Source: Erysipelothrix amsterdamensis
Lineage (GTDB): Bacteria; Bacillota_I; Bacilli_A; Erysipelotrichales; Erysipelotrichaceae
Reading direction: 5' to 3'
Assembly (NCBI RefSeq): GCF_940143175.1
Contig: NZ_OW659496.1
Span: 1,364,001-1,428,000, forward strand
DNA length: 64,000 nucleotides
This document shows, piece after piece, positions 7,643 to 15,184 of the stretch. The notes below the pieces were generated by a model, which saw only the letters and a list, made by a program, of their open reading frames with translations, ran no database searches and was not told the origin of the DNA. Position numbers and translations under genes: made by a program. The stretch's first letter is position 1, and every line of letters starts with the position of its first letter.

Positions 7643-9445
7643 ATGGCAAAGAAATTAGTACACCGTAGTGACGTTAATCCTGAACATACATGGGATTTAA
7701 GTGGTCTTTTCAAAACGGAAGAGGACTACAATCAAACATTTGATGAGCTTGAAAAAGAAGTCGATACATTTGTTTCTACTTATAAAGGGCAATTAAGCAC
7801 GCCTGAGAAGATTGTTGAGGCATTAGGTGTCTACGCACCAATGTATGAGAAAATGGTTCACCTTGGCACTTATAACAGCCTTAGTGCTTCCGCAGATCAA
7901 TCTAACGAGGAAACCATTCAACGTTATGGTCTTTATGCAATCCGTACGACTGAAATTTCAAATAAACTGACATTCTTTACATCTGAAATATCTGGCAATG
8001 ATTATAAAACATTAGAAGATGCAGCACACCTTGATGAATTTAGTAAAGGATTTTTAAAACAGATTCTTCGTGAAAAACCCCATGCTTTATCACCAGAGGT
8101 AGAAGCTGCTGTTACCGCATTGAATAGCGCATTGGATGCACCTTACAGTATTTATAATCGTGGAAAACTTCAAGATATGAGCTTTGATGATTTTGAAGTT
8201 AATGGAAAAACGTATCCCAACAGTTTTGTCCTTTTTGAAGGCGAGTGGGAATATGAGATCGATCATGATGTACGTCATAAAGCATTTGAAGAGTTTTATG
8301 GAAAACTTGCGGAATACCAACATACTTTTGCGGAAGTCTACCAAACGCAAGTTCTCAAAGAAAAAGCACTTGCAACCCTTAAAGGCTTTGACTCTGTGAT
8401 TGATTATCTTCTTTTCGATCAAGAAGTATCACGCGATATGTATGACCGTCAAATTGACTTAATCACCGAACATCTCGCACCACATATGCGTAAATACGCT
8501 CAATTACTCCAATCAGTCCATGGTTTAGATACCATGTCATTTTTTGATTTGCTTATGCCATTAGATCCTGGATTTGAACCGGATATTTCAATTGAAGCAT
8601 CACGCGAAAAATTACTTGAAGGATTAAGCATTCTTGGTGATGACTATCTTGCGATGGTTAACCGTGCTTTTGATGAACGTTGGATTGATTTCCCACAAAA
8701 CATCGGAAAATCTACGGGTGCATTCTGTTCAAGTCCTTATGGTGCGCATCCTTACGTCCTTATTAGTTGGACCGAACGTATGCGTGAAGTCTTTGTCTTA
8801 GCTCATGAGTTGGGTCATGCAGGACACTTCTACCTTGCCGGACAAAATCAAAATATTTATGATACACGCCCTTCTCTATACTTTATCGAAGCACCTTCAA
8901 CTATGAATGAGCTTATCATGGCAAATCACCTAACGACTCAATCTGAAGATCCACGCTTCAAACGATGGGTTCTATCAACAATGATCAGCCGTACCTATTA
9001 TCATAACTTTGTAACTCATCTTCTTGAAGCTGCTTATCAACGTGAAGTGTACCGTGCCGTTGATGCTGGTAAGCCACTATCAACAGCAGGCCTAAACGCT
9101 ATGAAACGCTCAGTACTTGAAGCATTTTGGGGTGATGTGGTCACAATTAATCCAAATGTGGAACTCACTTGGATGCGTCAACCGCATTACTATATGGGTC
9201 TTTACCCTTATACTTACAGTGCTGGATTAACCATCGCAACCGAAGTAAGTCAAAAGGTCTTGAATGGAACCTTAGATATTGAACGTTGGAAAGATGTATT
9301 GAAAGCCGGAGGAACTAAAACTCCGCTTGAACTAGCGAAAATGGTCGATGTTGATCTTTCAACGGATGCACCTCTACGCCATACCATTGAACACATTGGT
9401 TCGATGATTGATGAAATTATTGAACTTACCGAACAAATGAAGTAA
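7643..9445 (+). CDS. pepF: Oligoendopeptidase F (M3 family zinc metallopeptidase)
   Basis: 600 aa, the usual PepF length, cytosolic. The zinc motif HELGH lies at residues 388-392 in FVLAHELGHAGHF. A third-ligand segment, YFIEAPSTMNE, follows about 25 residues later. The N-terminal start HTWDLSGLF and the C-terminal YPYTYSAGL are characteristic of PepF. It hydrolyses peptides of roughly 7-17 residues, so it probably recycles imported or internal peptides. Monocistronic with a perfect AGGAGG Shine-Dalgarno. Confidence 0.95.
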   Translation: MAKKLVHRSDVNPEHTWDLSGLFKTEEDYNQTFDELEKEVDTFVSTYKGQLSTPEKIVEALGVYAPMYEKMVHLGTYNSLSASADQSNEETIQRYGLYAIRTTEISNKLTFFTSEISGNDYKTLEDAAHLDEFSKGFLKQILREKPHALSPEVEAAVTALNSALDAPYSIYNRGKLQDMSFDDFEVNGKTYPNSFVLFEGEWEYEIDHDVRHKAFEEFYGKLAEYQHTFAEVYQTQVLKEKALATLKGFDSVIDYLLFDQEVSRDMYDRQIDLITEHLAPHMRKYAQLLQSVHGLDTMSFFDLLMPLDPGFEPDISIEASREKLLEGLSILGDDYLAMVNRAFDERWIDFPQNIGKSTGAFCSSPYGAHPYVLISWTERMREVFVLAHELGHAGHFYLAGQNQNIYDTRPSLYFIEAPSTMNELIMANHLTTQSEDPRFKRWVLSTMISRTYYHNFVTHLLEAAYQREVYRAVDAGKPLSTAGLNAMKRSVLEAFWGDVVTINPNVELTWMRQPHYYMGLYPYTYSAGLTIATEVSQKVLNGTLDIERWKDVLKAGGTKTPLELAKMVDVDLSTDAPLRHTIEHIGSMIDEIIELTEQMK

Positions 9446-9452
9446 TTCAAAT

Positions 9453-9493
9453 AAAAATGCCGAAACATCACAATGATGTCCCGGCATTTTTTT
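9453..9493. terminator. Bidirectional terminator between pepF and the 131-aa gene
   Basis: Outer arms AAATGCCG and CGGCATTT with an inner ACATCA/TGATGT stem and T-runs on both strands; serves convergent genes. Confidence 0.85.
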
Positions 9494-9494
9494 G

Positions 9495-9890
9495 TTATGT
9501 TGTTTGTTGGTAATCTTCGATGATCACCAATAATGCATTACAAAGTTTGTCATACCCTTCGTCATTACGGTACGCAAGGTCCATATCGTAATCTGCGAGC
9601 AACGCTTTTTCCGAAATTTGACCGGTTGCGACACGTTGTGCTGTTTGACCGCTTTTACGAATCGCTTTAATAATATCTAAGCACTCATGAATGGTCGTTC
9701 CCGATAAGACTTTTTGTTTTTTAATAAATTCAGTGATGTTATCACAATACGCTTCAAAATCATCATTCCAGTGTTTGTTCTCATGTGTTTGAGCTTCCAT
9801 ACGTAAACTCTGGATTTGTTTTAATACATCCCCAAATACATGATCACCCTCCGTGATCAGATTGGCTAATTTTTCATTACAAGGTTCCAT
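9495..9890 (-). CDS. Hypothetical cytosolic helical protein, 131 aa
   Basis: Not recognised. The start MEPCNEKLA at 9890 follows an AAAGGAGG Shine-Dalgarno; a longer frame to 9923 has none. The product is acidic, predicted mostly helical, with no signal peptide, membrane segment or metal motif. It contains a single Cys near each of residues 4, 49 and 71. It is monocistronic and convergent with pepF. Confidence 0.6.
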   Translation of the reverse strand: MEPCNEKLANLITEGDHVFGDVLKQIQSLRMEAQTHENKHWNDDFEAYCDNITEFIKKQKVLSGTTIHECLDIIKAIRKSGQTAQRVATGQISEKALLADYDMDLAYRNDEGYDKLCNALLVIIEDYQQTT

Positions 9891-9982
9891 AAATAATAAA
9901 CCTCCTTTAATAAAATATATCATGTTTGTTTCCTTATATTCACTTATATTTTAAAGATTCCAGAGAATTCATGGGTACAATT

Positions 9983-10819
9983 TTAAAAAGGAAATTGGTT
10001 TAGGTAAGCATCGAGACTCTTATCTGCATTTATTATTTTTTCGGAAAGTGCCCCAACATAGCGGTAGTGCCAGGGTTGAAATGCATATCCGGTTTCTGCC
10101 TCTTTTCCTTCTGGATATCGCTGGATAAAACCAAACTGATATGCGTTCTTTTGAAGCCATTGATACGCTTCTGTCTCAGTAAACTCCAGTTCATTCCATG
10201 TTTCAATGTCTTCACCACCGATATCAAATCCATAACCACTACGGTGTTCAGAACAACCATCTTGGCCTCCATAACGATGGGCAAGTTCAATTCCATACCG
10301 TTCCTTATTGCCTTCATACAACTGGTTTTGGAATTCATGCGCGCGATAGCTGCTTATTTTGTTTAATACGATACCGTCTTTAAGTGCTGCTGCTTGCATA
10401 TATAAAAATTGGTTTTCAGCCTCATATCGTGGACCGGGATCATAACTTGGAGGTAAACAATGACCACGGTCAACCACAAGAATTCCCTTACGATAGACAC
10501 GTGTTCCTTCCTCCATTTGATAAACATCATCCAGTTCTTTCGCAAAAGCATTGATGCGTTCTTCAAATTGATTTAATGCCTCCATGGTTTGGATGCTCCC
10601 TAAATCATCCTTTAGTTCAAGATAAGCAAGACGATGGGTGGAAAGCACGTCGCGTTGTTCATAAAACTTAAGAACACGCATGTAGTCATCAACGAGATCT
10701 ACACCTTCAAGTGTTAGGTTATTTTGAATAATGGGTTGTGTTATTTCGGGACTTGTTGGCTTACATCCTGTGATGAGTAGAAGTATGATTCCTACGATTA
10801 ATTGATATTTTATCTTCAT
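9983..10819 (-). CDS. VanY-like (peptidase M15B) lipoprotein with a Gln in place of the catalytic Glu
   Basis: 278 aa. The signal peptide ends in lipobox LITGC (Cys19), so it is a membrane-anchored extracellular lipoprotein. The M15 core SEHRSGYGFD gives zinc ligands His192 and Asp199, and PWHYRY gives His251. In D,D/L,D-carboxypeptidases of the VanY/LdcB type the general base is the Glu of the E-P-W-H motif; here the codon is CAA (Gln248, QPWH). It may be inactive or a binding protein for peptidoglycan stems. Transcribed away from nagA with nagA's terminator between them. Confidence 0.8.
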   Translation of the reverse strand: MKIKYQLIVGIILLLITGCKPTSPEITQPIIQNNLTLEGVDLVDDYMRVLKFYEQRDVLSTHRLAYLELKDDLGSIQTMEALNQFEERINAFAKELDDVYQMEEGTRVYRKGILVVDRGHCLPPSYDPGPRYEAENQFLYMQAAALKDGIVLNKISSYRAHEFQNQLYEGNKERYGIELAHRYGGQDGCSEHRSGYGFDIGGEDIETWNELEFTETEAYQWLQKNAYQFGFIQRYPEGKEAETGYAFQPWHYRYVGALSEKIINADKSLDAYLNQFPF

Positions 10820-10846
10820 AATCCTATTCTATCGCATTCACAGCAC

Positions 10847-10873
10847 AAAAAAAAGGATTCCGAAGAATCCTTA
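10847..10873 (-). terminator. Terminator after nagA
   Basis: AAGGATTC and GAATCCTT around a short loop, followed on the minus strand by a run of eight T. Confidence 0.85.
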
Positions 10874-10879
10874 ATGGGA

Positions 10880-12034
10880 TTATTTTTGATAACCAATAAC
10901 ACCACGGCATATTGTTGTTTGAACATTAATATCATCATCACAAATTACAAGGTCAGCATCTTTATTGATCGCAATGCTTCCTTTACGTCCAAAGATTTCT
11001 AAGTGTTTCGCAGCATTTTCTGATGACATCTTCACAAGATCGTGCATTGGAGCACCCGTAAAGTGTTTAATGTTACGGACTACAAAATCCATTTCCGCTA
11101 CAGAACCTGCAAGCGATCCTGTCGCGATACGGCATTCTTTCCCTTTTTTAATAACTTCTTGACCTCCAAGGTCATAGTTACCATCAGGAAGTCCTTTCGC
11201 GCGCATTGAGTCTGTAATCGCAATAAAGTTCTCCGCACCTTTAATTTGGTATGTCGCTTTCACAACATCCGGATTTAAATGAATACCATCACAGATCATT
11301 TCTGCTTTAAGTGTTGGATTCATAAAACCAGCTGTAACGGCACCCGGTTCACGGTGATGATGTGGTTTCATCGCATTATGGAAGTGTGTTAAGTTTGAGA
11401 GTCCATTCTCAATCTCATCTTCGATTTGTTGGCAGGATGCATCCGTATGACCTGCGGAAGGCACAACATTTAACGAACGTAAGTGATCGGTAAATCCAAT
11501 TTCTGCTTCTTCTGGTGCATAAGTAATGACCTTAATCATTCCTTCTGAGACATCCCAGAAATGATCAAATGCTTCAAGTGTTGGTTTTAAAACATATTTA
11601 GGATTTTGTGCTCCAATATGTTTAGCGGAAATAAAGGGTCCTTCTAAATGAATCCCTACGATTTCTGCTTCCCCAGGTTTATTATTGTTTTTCGCATACT
11701 TCACAATCTCGCCTAAAGCTTTATCCACAGCTTCAACGGATTGAGTCATCGTCGTTGCACAATATGATGTGGTACCTTCTTTCGGTAAGAAACGCGCAAT
11801 GGTTGCGACTGCTTCTTCAGTACCATCCATATTATCAGCACCATTGGCACCATGGATGTGTTGATCAATGAATCCTGGTAAAACATTCATCCCCTTCGCA
11901 TCCACAATTTCTCCCGTATAAGCGGGAACATTTTCCATTAAACCAAGCGCTTTAATGGTTTCATTTTCTGTAAGCACATAACCGTTTTCGATTACGCGGT
12001 CTTCTAAATAAATACGTCCGTTTATAATTAACAT
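10880..12034 (-). CDS. nagA: N-acetylglucosamine-6-phosphate deacetylase
   Basis: 384 aa, the usual NagA length. Metal-binding IDQHIHGANG lies near residue 60, HLEGPFISAKHIGAQN near 130, SAGHTDA near 195 and THFHNAMKPHHHREPG near 220. ITDSMRAKGLPDG holds the catalytic Asp. It converts GlcNAc-6-P to GlcN-6-P and acetate. Here it receives GlcNAc-6-P from both the hyaluronan branch (Ugl) and the sialic-acid branch (NanE). It is divergent from nagB with separate promoters. Confidence 0.96.
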   Translation of the reverse strand: MLIINGRIYLEDRVIENGYVLTENETIKALGLMENVPAYTGEIVDAKGMNVLPGFIDQHIHGANGADNMDGTEEAVATIARFLPKEGTTSYCATTMTQSVEAVDKALGEIVKYAKNNNKPGEAEIVGIHLEGPFISAKHIGAQNPKYVLKPTLEAFDHFWDVSEGMIKVITYAPEEAEIGFTDHLRSLNVVPSAGHTDASCQQIEDEIENGLSNLTHFHNAMKPHHHREPGAVTAGFMNPTLKAEMICDGIHLNPDVVKATYQIKGAENFIAITDSMRAKGLPDGNYDLGGQEVIKKGKECRIATGSLAGSVAEMDFVVRNIKHFTGAPMHDLVKMSSENAAKHLEIFGRKGSIAINKDADLVICDDDINVQTTICRGVIGYQK

Positions 12035-12069
12035 CGTAATTCCTCCTTGTAACCTTTGTTTACCTTATA

Positions 12070-12097
12070 ATTATAGCACTCTTAATCCGTAACACAA
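12070..12097 (-). promoter_or_regulatory. nagA promoter
   Basis: Minus strand: -35 TTGTGT (12092-12097), 16-nt spacer, -10 TATAAT (12070-12075) with a TG extension. Confidence 0.65.
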
Positions 12098-12131
12098 TTA
12101 TAATAAACATTAGTTTTGTTGTTGTTTTGGT

Positions 12132-12159
12132 TTGCTTTATTGATTCGAACCCTTATAAT
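12132..12159 (+). promoter_or_regulatory. nagB promoter
   Basis: -35 TTGCTT (12132-12137), 16-nt spacer, -10 TATAAT (12154-12159). It lies about 35 bp from the nagA promoter, in divergent orientation. Confidence 0.65.
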
Positions 12160-12189
12160 ATATGGGAGAAAGAAGAGAGGTTATTCAAT

Positions 12190-12912
12190 ATGAAATTATA
12201 TGTTGTAGAAAACAGCGATGCAGGAGCAGCGTTAGGTTTCGAACTCATTAGTAAAGATTTAAACGAAGGAAAATTAAATGTATTCGGTTTGGCTACAGGG
12301 AGCACACCGATTTCATTCTACGATAAAATTACTGCAAGTGATTTAGATTTCTCAAATGTTATCTCAATTAACTTGGATGAATATATTGGTATTGGCGCAG
12401 ATCATGATCAAAGTTACCACTACTTCATGAACAAGCATTTCTTCAGTAAAAAACCATTCAAAGTAAACTATTTACCAAATGGTTTGGAAGAAGATGCAGA
12501 GAAAGAATGTAAACGTTACGATGATATTATTGCTTCAAATCCAATTGATGTTCAAATTTTAGGACTTGGAATCAATGGTCATATCGGTTTTAATGAACCG
12601 GGTGCATCATTTGAAGGATTAACACAAAAAGTTTCACTTACAGAATCCACAATTGAAGCAAACGCACGTTTCTTTGAAACTCGTGATGATGTACCACGTT
12701 ATGCTTATTCAATGGGTATTAAATCCATTATGTCAGCTCAAAAAATCGTATTATTTGCATACGGTGATGCGAAAAAAGATGCTGTATACAATATGATGGA
12801 AGGGACACCTACAGAAGACTGTCCTGCAAGTGCACTTCAAAATCACGATGATGTCATCGTAATTATTGATAAAGCTGCAGCAGCTTTATTAGACCTTTCT
12901 AAACATCAATAA
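12190..12912 (+). CDS. nagB: Glucosamine-6-phosphate deaminase
   Basis: 240 aa from the ATG at 12190 (AGAGAGG upstream; the longer frame starts before the -10 box). Motifs: GLATGSTP (phosphate/substrate loop), LDEYIGI with the catalytic Asp, GLGINGHIGFNEPG with the His and Glu of the active site. It converts GlcN-6-P to Fru-6-P and ammonia, ending both amino-sugar routes in this window. The length is the short form typical of Gram-positive bacteria, without the C-terminal extension of E. coli NagB. Confidence 0.96.
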   Translation: MKLYVVENSDAGAALGFELISKDLNEGKLNVFGLATGSTPISFYDKITASDLDFSNVISINLDEYIGIGADHDQSYHYFMNKHFFSKKPFKVNYLPNGLEEDAEKECKRYDDIIASNPIDVQILGLGINGHIGFNEPGASFEGLTQKVSLTESTIEANARFFETRDDVPRYAYSMGIKSIMSAQKIVLFAYGDAKKDAVYNMMEGTPTEDCPASALQNHDDVIVIIDKAAAALLDLSKHQ

Positions 12913-12932
12913 GACCGGAAACGGTCTTTTTT
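12911..12932 (+). terminator. nagB terminator
   Basis: AAGACCG, loop GAAA, CGGTCTT and a T-run. Confidence 0.9.
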
Positions 12933-12944
12933 TTAGTCATAAAA

Positions 12945-12967
12945 AAAAGAAAGCCTAAGCTTTCTTT
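12945..12967 (-). terminator. Terminator of the PhnA-domain gene
   Basis: AAAGAAAGC, loop CTAA, GCTTTCTTT, with a T-run on the minus strand; overlaps the 3' end of the gene. Confidence 0.8.
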
Positions 12968-13284
12968 ACAAATTCTGATTTTAAACTCATGGCACCAAAA
13001 CCTTCGATGCGACAATCAATATTATGATCCCCTTCCACAAGTTTAATATTTTTAACCTTTGTACCTTGTTTTAAAGCACTGGATGCCCCTTTTACTTTAA
13101 GGTCTTTTGTGATGACGATATCATCACCATCTGTAAGTACGGTTCCATGTGCGTCCTTTACCACAAGCATTGCTTCTTGAGTGCTCAAGGCATTCCACTC
13201 ATGTCCACATTCTGGACATACGAATAAATCTCGATCCTCATACGTGTACTCTGAAGTACACTGAGGACAATTTGGTAATGTCAT
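12955..13284 (-). CDS. PhnA/YjdM-family zinc-ribbon protein
   Basis: 109 aa. An N-terminal zinc ribbon, CPQC and CPECGHEW (four cysteines), is followed by the PhnA domain [21 protein letters not shown]. The family was once named for alkylphosphonate utilisation, but its true function is unsettled. No phosphonate gene is nearby. It has its own promoter, divergent from the PTS IIA gene. Confidence 0.85.
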   Translation of the reverse strand: MTLPNCPQCTSEYTYEDRDLFVCPECGHEWNALSTQEAMLVVKDAHGTVLTDGDDIVITKDLKVKGASSALKQGTKVKNIKLVEGDHNIDCRIEGFGAMSLKSEFVKKA

Positions 13285-13319
13285 TGTATCGCTCCTTTAT
13301 TTCTTCTTATCTATTCATG

Positions 13320-13348
13320 AGTATACCGTGGAACCGTAAGAGTTGCAA
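13320..13348 (-). promoter_or_regulatory. Promoter of the PhnA-domain gene
   Basis: Minus strand: -35 TTGCAA (13343-13348), 17-nt spacer, -10 TATACT (13320-13325). Confidence 0.6.
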
Positions 13349-13371
13349 ATTAGACTTGAAGTTATACGGTT
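13332..13371. promoter_or_regulatory. Inverted AACCGTA pair spanning the two divergent promoters
   Basis: AACCGTA (13332-13338) lies in the spacer of the PhnA-gene promoter and its complement TACGGTT (13365-13371) in the spacer of the IIA promoter. Candidate binding sites for the adjacent AraC regulator, or a degenerate RegR operator; unproven. Confidence 0.35.
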
Positions 13372-13384
13372 AATAATTTATAAT
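13356..13384 (+). promoter_or_regulatory. Promoter of the PTS IIA gene
   Basis: -35 TTGAAG (13356-13361), 17-nt spacer, -10 TATAAT (13379-13384). Predicted start near 13391 gives a leader of about 95 nt. That leader contains a stem ATTTTATG/CATAAAAT (about 13420-13447). Confidence 0.65.
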
Positions 13385-13486
13385 GCTATTTGTATTGTTA
13401 ACTTGAGAAGTTGCTCCATTTTATGGGATTGGCCTCACATAAAATTCTTTTTCAAGAATAGTATATTTTAAAAGGAGATTAATACT

Positions 13487-13921
13487 ATGATCGGAATTAT
13501 CGTTACAGGTCACGGAAGATTTGCTGAAGGTTTGTCTTCATCCGTTGAACTTATTGCAGGTGCACAACCTCAATATAAAAGTGTTTTATTTTTAGAAGAA
13601 TCAGGTCCTGAAAAATTATCAAGCGATCTTAAAGAAGCGATTGCTGAAGTAAATACAGGCGAAGGTGTTCTTGTCTTTACAGATTTAAAAGGTGGAACAC
13701 CCTTTAAAGAATCCGTTATGATCGCAATGAACCACACTGATGTACACGTTCTTGCAGGAACAAACCTACCAATGCTTCTCGAAGCAAGTTTAATGCGTTT
13801 AAGTGAACCTGCAATTTATGACTTTGCGAAATCACTTGCTGAAACAGGTGCTTCACAAGTTGAACTCTTTGAAATGCCTGAAGCTGAAGAAGCTTCTGAC
13901 GATTTCTCAGACGGAATTTAA
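13487..13921 (+). CDS. PTS EIIA, mannose family
   Basis: 144 aa, cytosolic. Phosphorylated His is His9 in IVTGHGRFAEG. FTDLKGGTPF and the remaining fold agree with EIIA-Man. It takes phosphate from HPr and passes it to a mannose-family IIB. The IIB, IIC and IID for hyaluronan disaccharide lie at 26.7-28.9 kb without their own IIA, so this orphan, next to the hyaluronate lyase locus, is the likely partner. In pneumococcus the equivalent IIA gene lies inside that operon. Confidence 0.9.
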   Translation: MIGIIVTGHGRFAEGLSSSVELIAGAQPQYKSVLFLEESGPEKLSSDLKEAIAEVNTGEGVLVFTDLKGGTPFKESVMIAMNHTDVHVLAGTNLPMLLEASLMRLSEPAIYDFAKSLAETGASQVELFEMPEAEEASDDFSDGI

Positions 13922-13933
13922 TTTCATATTTCA

Positions 13934-13963
13934 AAAAGGTCCCCGCATTAGCGAGGACCTTTT
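13934..13963. terminator. Bidirectional terminator between IIA and the AraC regulator gene
   Basis: AAAAAGGTCC and GGACCTTTTT with an inner GC/GC stem; symmetric T-runs. Confidence 0.9.
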
Positions 13964-15135
13964 TCTTGTGTATAAATTTTTTGTGCGTACTCACTTGGCG
14001 CAAAACCAAAGTGTTGTTTAAACTTCCTTGAAAAATAATGAATTGAGCTAAAACCAAGTTTTAAAGCTACATCTGTAATAGGATACTTTCCTTCAAGAAT
14101 AAGATGCTTGGCGCGTTCTAATTTCTGTTCGTTTATATATTGCTTCGGTGGCATATCAAAGTATTTATTAAACAGTAGTTGTAAAGCAGAACGGGAAATC
14201 GCAAATTGATTGCATATATCTTCAACCGATAATGGGCGATGAATATTAGCTTGAATATAAGTATAGATCTCATCCATCATTTCATTTTCGAAATTGACTT
14301 GAATTGGATTGGATGTATTATGACTGCTCGTTGGTTCATCATATTGAAACAAAAGAATCATGATTTCTTGGAGGTATGAGACCATAAGATCTTTCGCAAA
14401 AGGACTTTGTTCCTGCTCAAGAATGGTCGATTGTCGGATGAAATGATTCATCAAGGTATAAAGTTCGTTCCCACAACTCATCACACGATTTTGAATGTGT
14501 TCAATGGATTGCGGAAGCATATTCATATCAAACATAATGGTTAAGTAGGAACATGCATTTTCACCAAGTACCGACTGAGTATGAAATTGACCGGGGAAGT
14601 ACAGAATCATTTCTTGATTTTCCAAAGTAAATGAGGCCCCTTCAATTTCTGTAGTTAATACCCCTGCGTCCACGTAAGTAAGTTCCCAATAGTTATGGGC
14701 TTCCCCTTCAAAATGATAATTTTTTCCCTTCACATTATAATAGTAGGAATAAATTTCACTGACATTAAATTGTGGTTTGATGGATACGTATTCAATTTCT
14801 GATTCCAAACTGGTTTCAATCATCGTGGGTTGACCTTCTGTTTGGTAGGATATTTCTACCATAGCACTTTGTGTAATCGGCATCAGTGCATAGCGAATAT
14901 GGGGATGAATTACTGCTGTTCGATGAATGACAAACCGTTCTCGATTCCCATTCGCATCCTCAACCAAGACAACGGCAATCCCTTCCACGACCCGGATGTA
15001 GGTTGCTTCGGAAACGGCAGTGAGCGCATTGGGTTTTTTATTGGCTAAGATTTTTGAAATAATGGGATACGAGCTGACTTTATCCGTCGCATGACCGTAT
15101 TTTAGAAACTGCGGTCCTGTGGTTTTTTGATACAT
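13948..15135 (-). CDS. AraC-family transcriptional regulator
   Basis: 395 aa. The C-terminal 100 residues form a double helix-turn-helix: SVEDICNQFAISRSALQLLF and ITDVALKLGFSSIHYFSRKF. The N-terminal 290 residues contain a cupin-like ligand-binding domain (YWELTYVDAGVLTTEIEG) preceded by an extra domain of about 120 residues with no motif I recognise. It lies 50 nt downstream of the hyaluronate lyase gene on the same strand, convergent with IIA. It may sense a glycan-derived ligand and act on IIA or hyl; this is inferred from position. Confidence 0.88.
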   Translation of the reverse strand: MYQKTTGPQFLKYGHATDKVSSYPIISKILANKKPNALTAVSEATYIRVVEGIAVVLVEDANGNRERFVIHRTAVIHPHIRYALMPITQSAMVEISYQTEGQPTMIETSLESEIEYVSIKPQFNVSEIYSYYYNVKGKNYHFEGEAHNYWELTYVDAGVLTTEIEGASFTLENQEMILYFPGQFHTQSVLGENACSYLTIMFDMNMLPQSIEHIQNRVMSCGNELYTLMNHFIRQSTILEQEQSPFAKDLMVSYLQEIMILLFQYDEPTSSHNTSNPIQVNFENEMMDEIYTYIQANIHRPLSVEDICNQFAISRSALQLLFNKYFDMPPKQYINEQKLERAKHLILEGKYPITDVALKLGFSSIHYFSRKFKQHFGFAPSEYAQKIYTQEKGPR

Positions 15136-15154
15136 TACTTACCTCCTATAAGAC

Positions 15155-15178
15155 GAAAAAGCACACATGTGCTTTTTC
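15155..15178 (-). terminator. Terminator after the hyaluronate lyase gene
   Basis: GAAAAAGCACA, 2 nt, TGTGCTTTTTC. Near-symmetric, and the only separator before the AraC gene, so some read-through to that gene is possible. Confidence 0.75.
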
Positions 15179-15184
15179 TATATA

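Noticed and set aside
10067..10366. Open frame of 99 codons opposite the VanY-like gene
   Set aside because: Lies antisense to a well-supported coding gene, has no SD, and its product shows no motif.
13420..13447. Riboswitch in the leader of the IIA gene
   Set aside because: A single AT-rich stem only; no conserved aptamer features.
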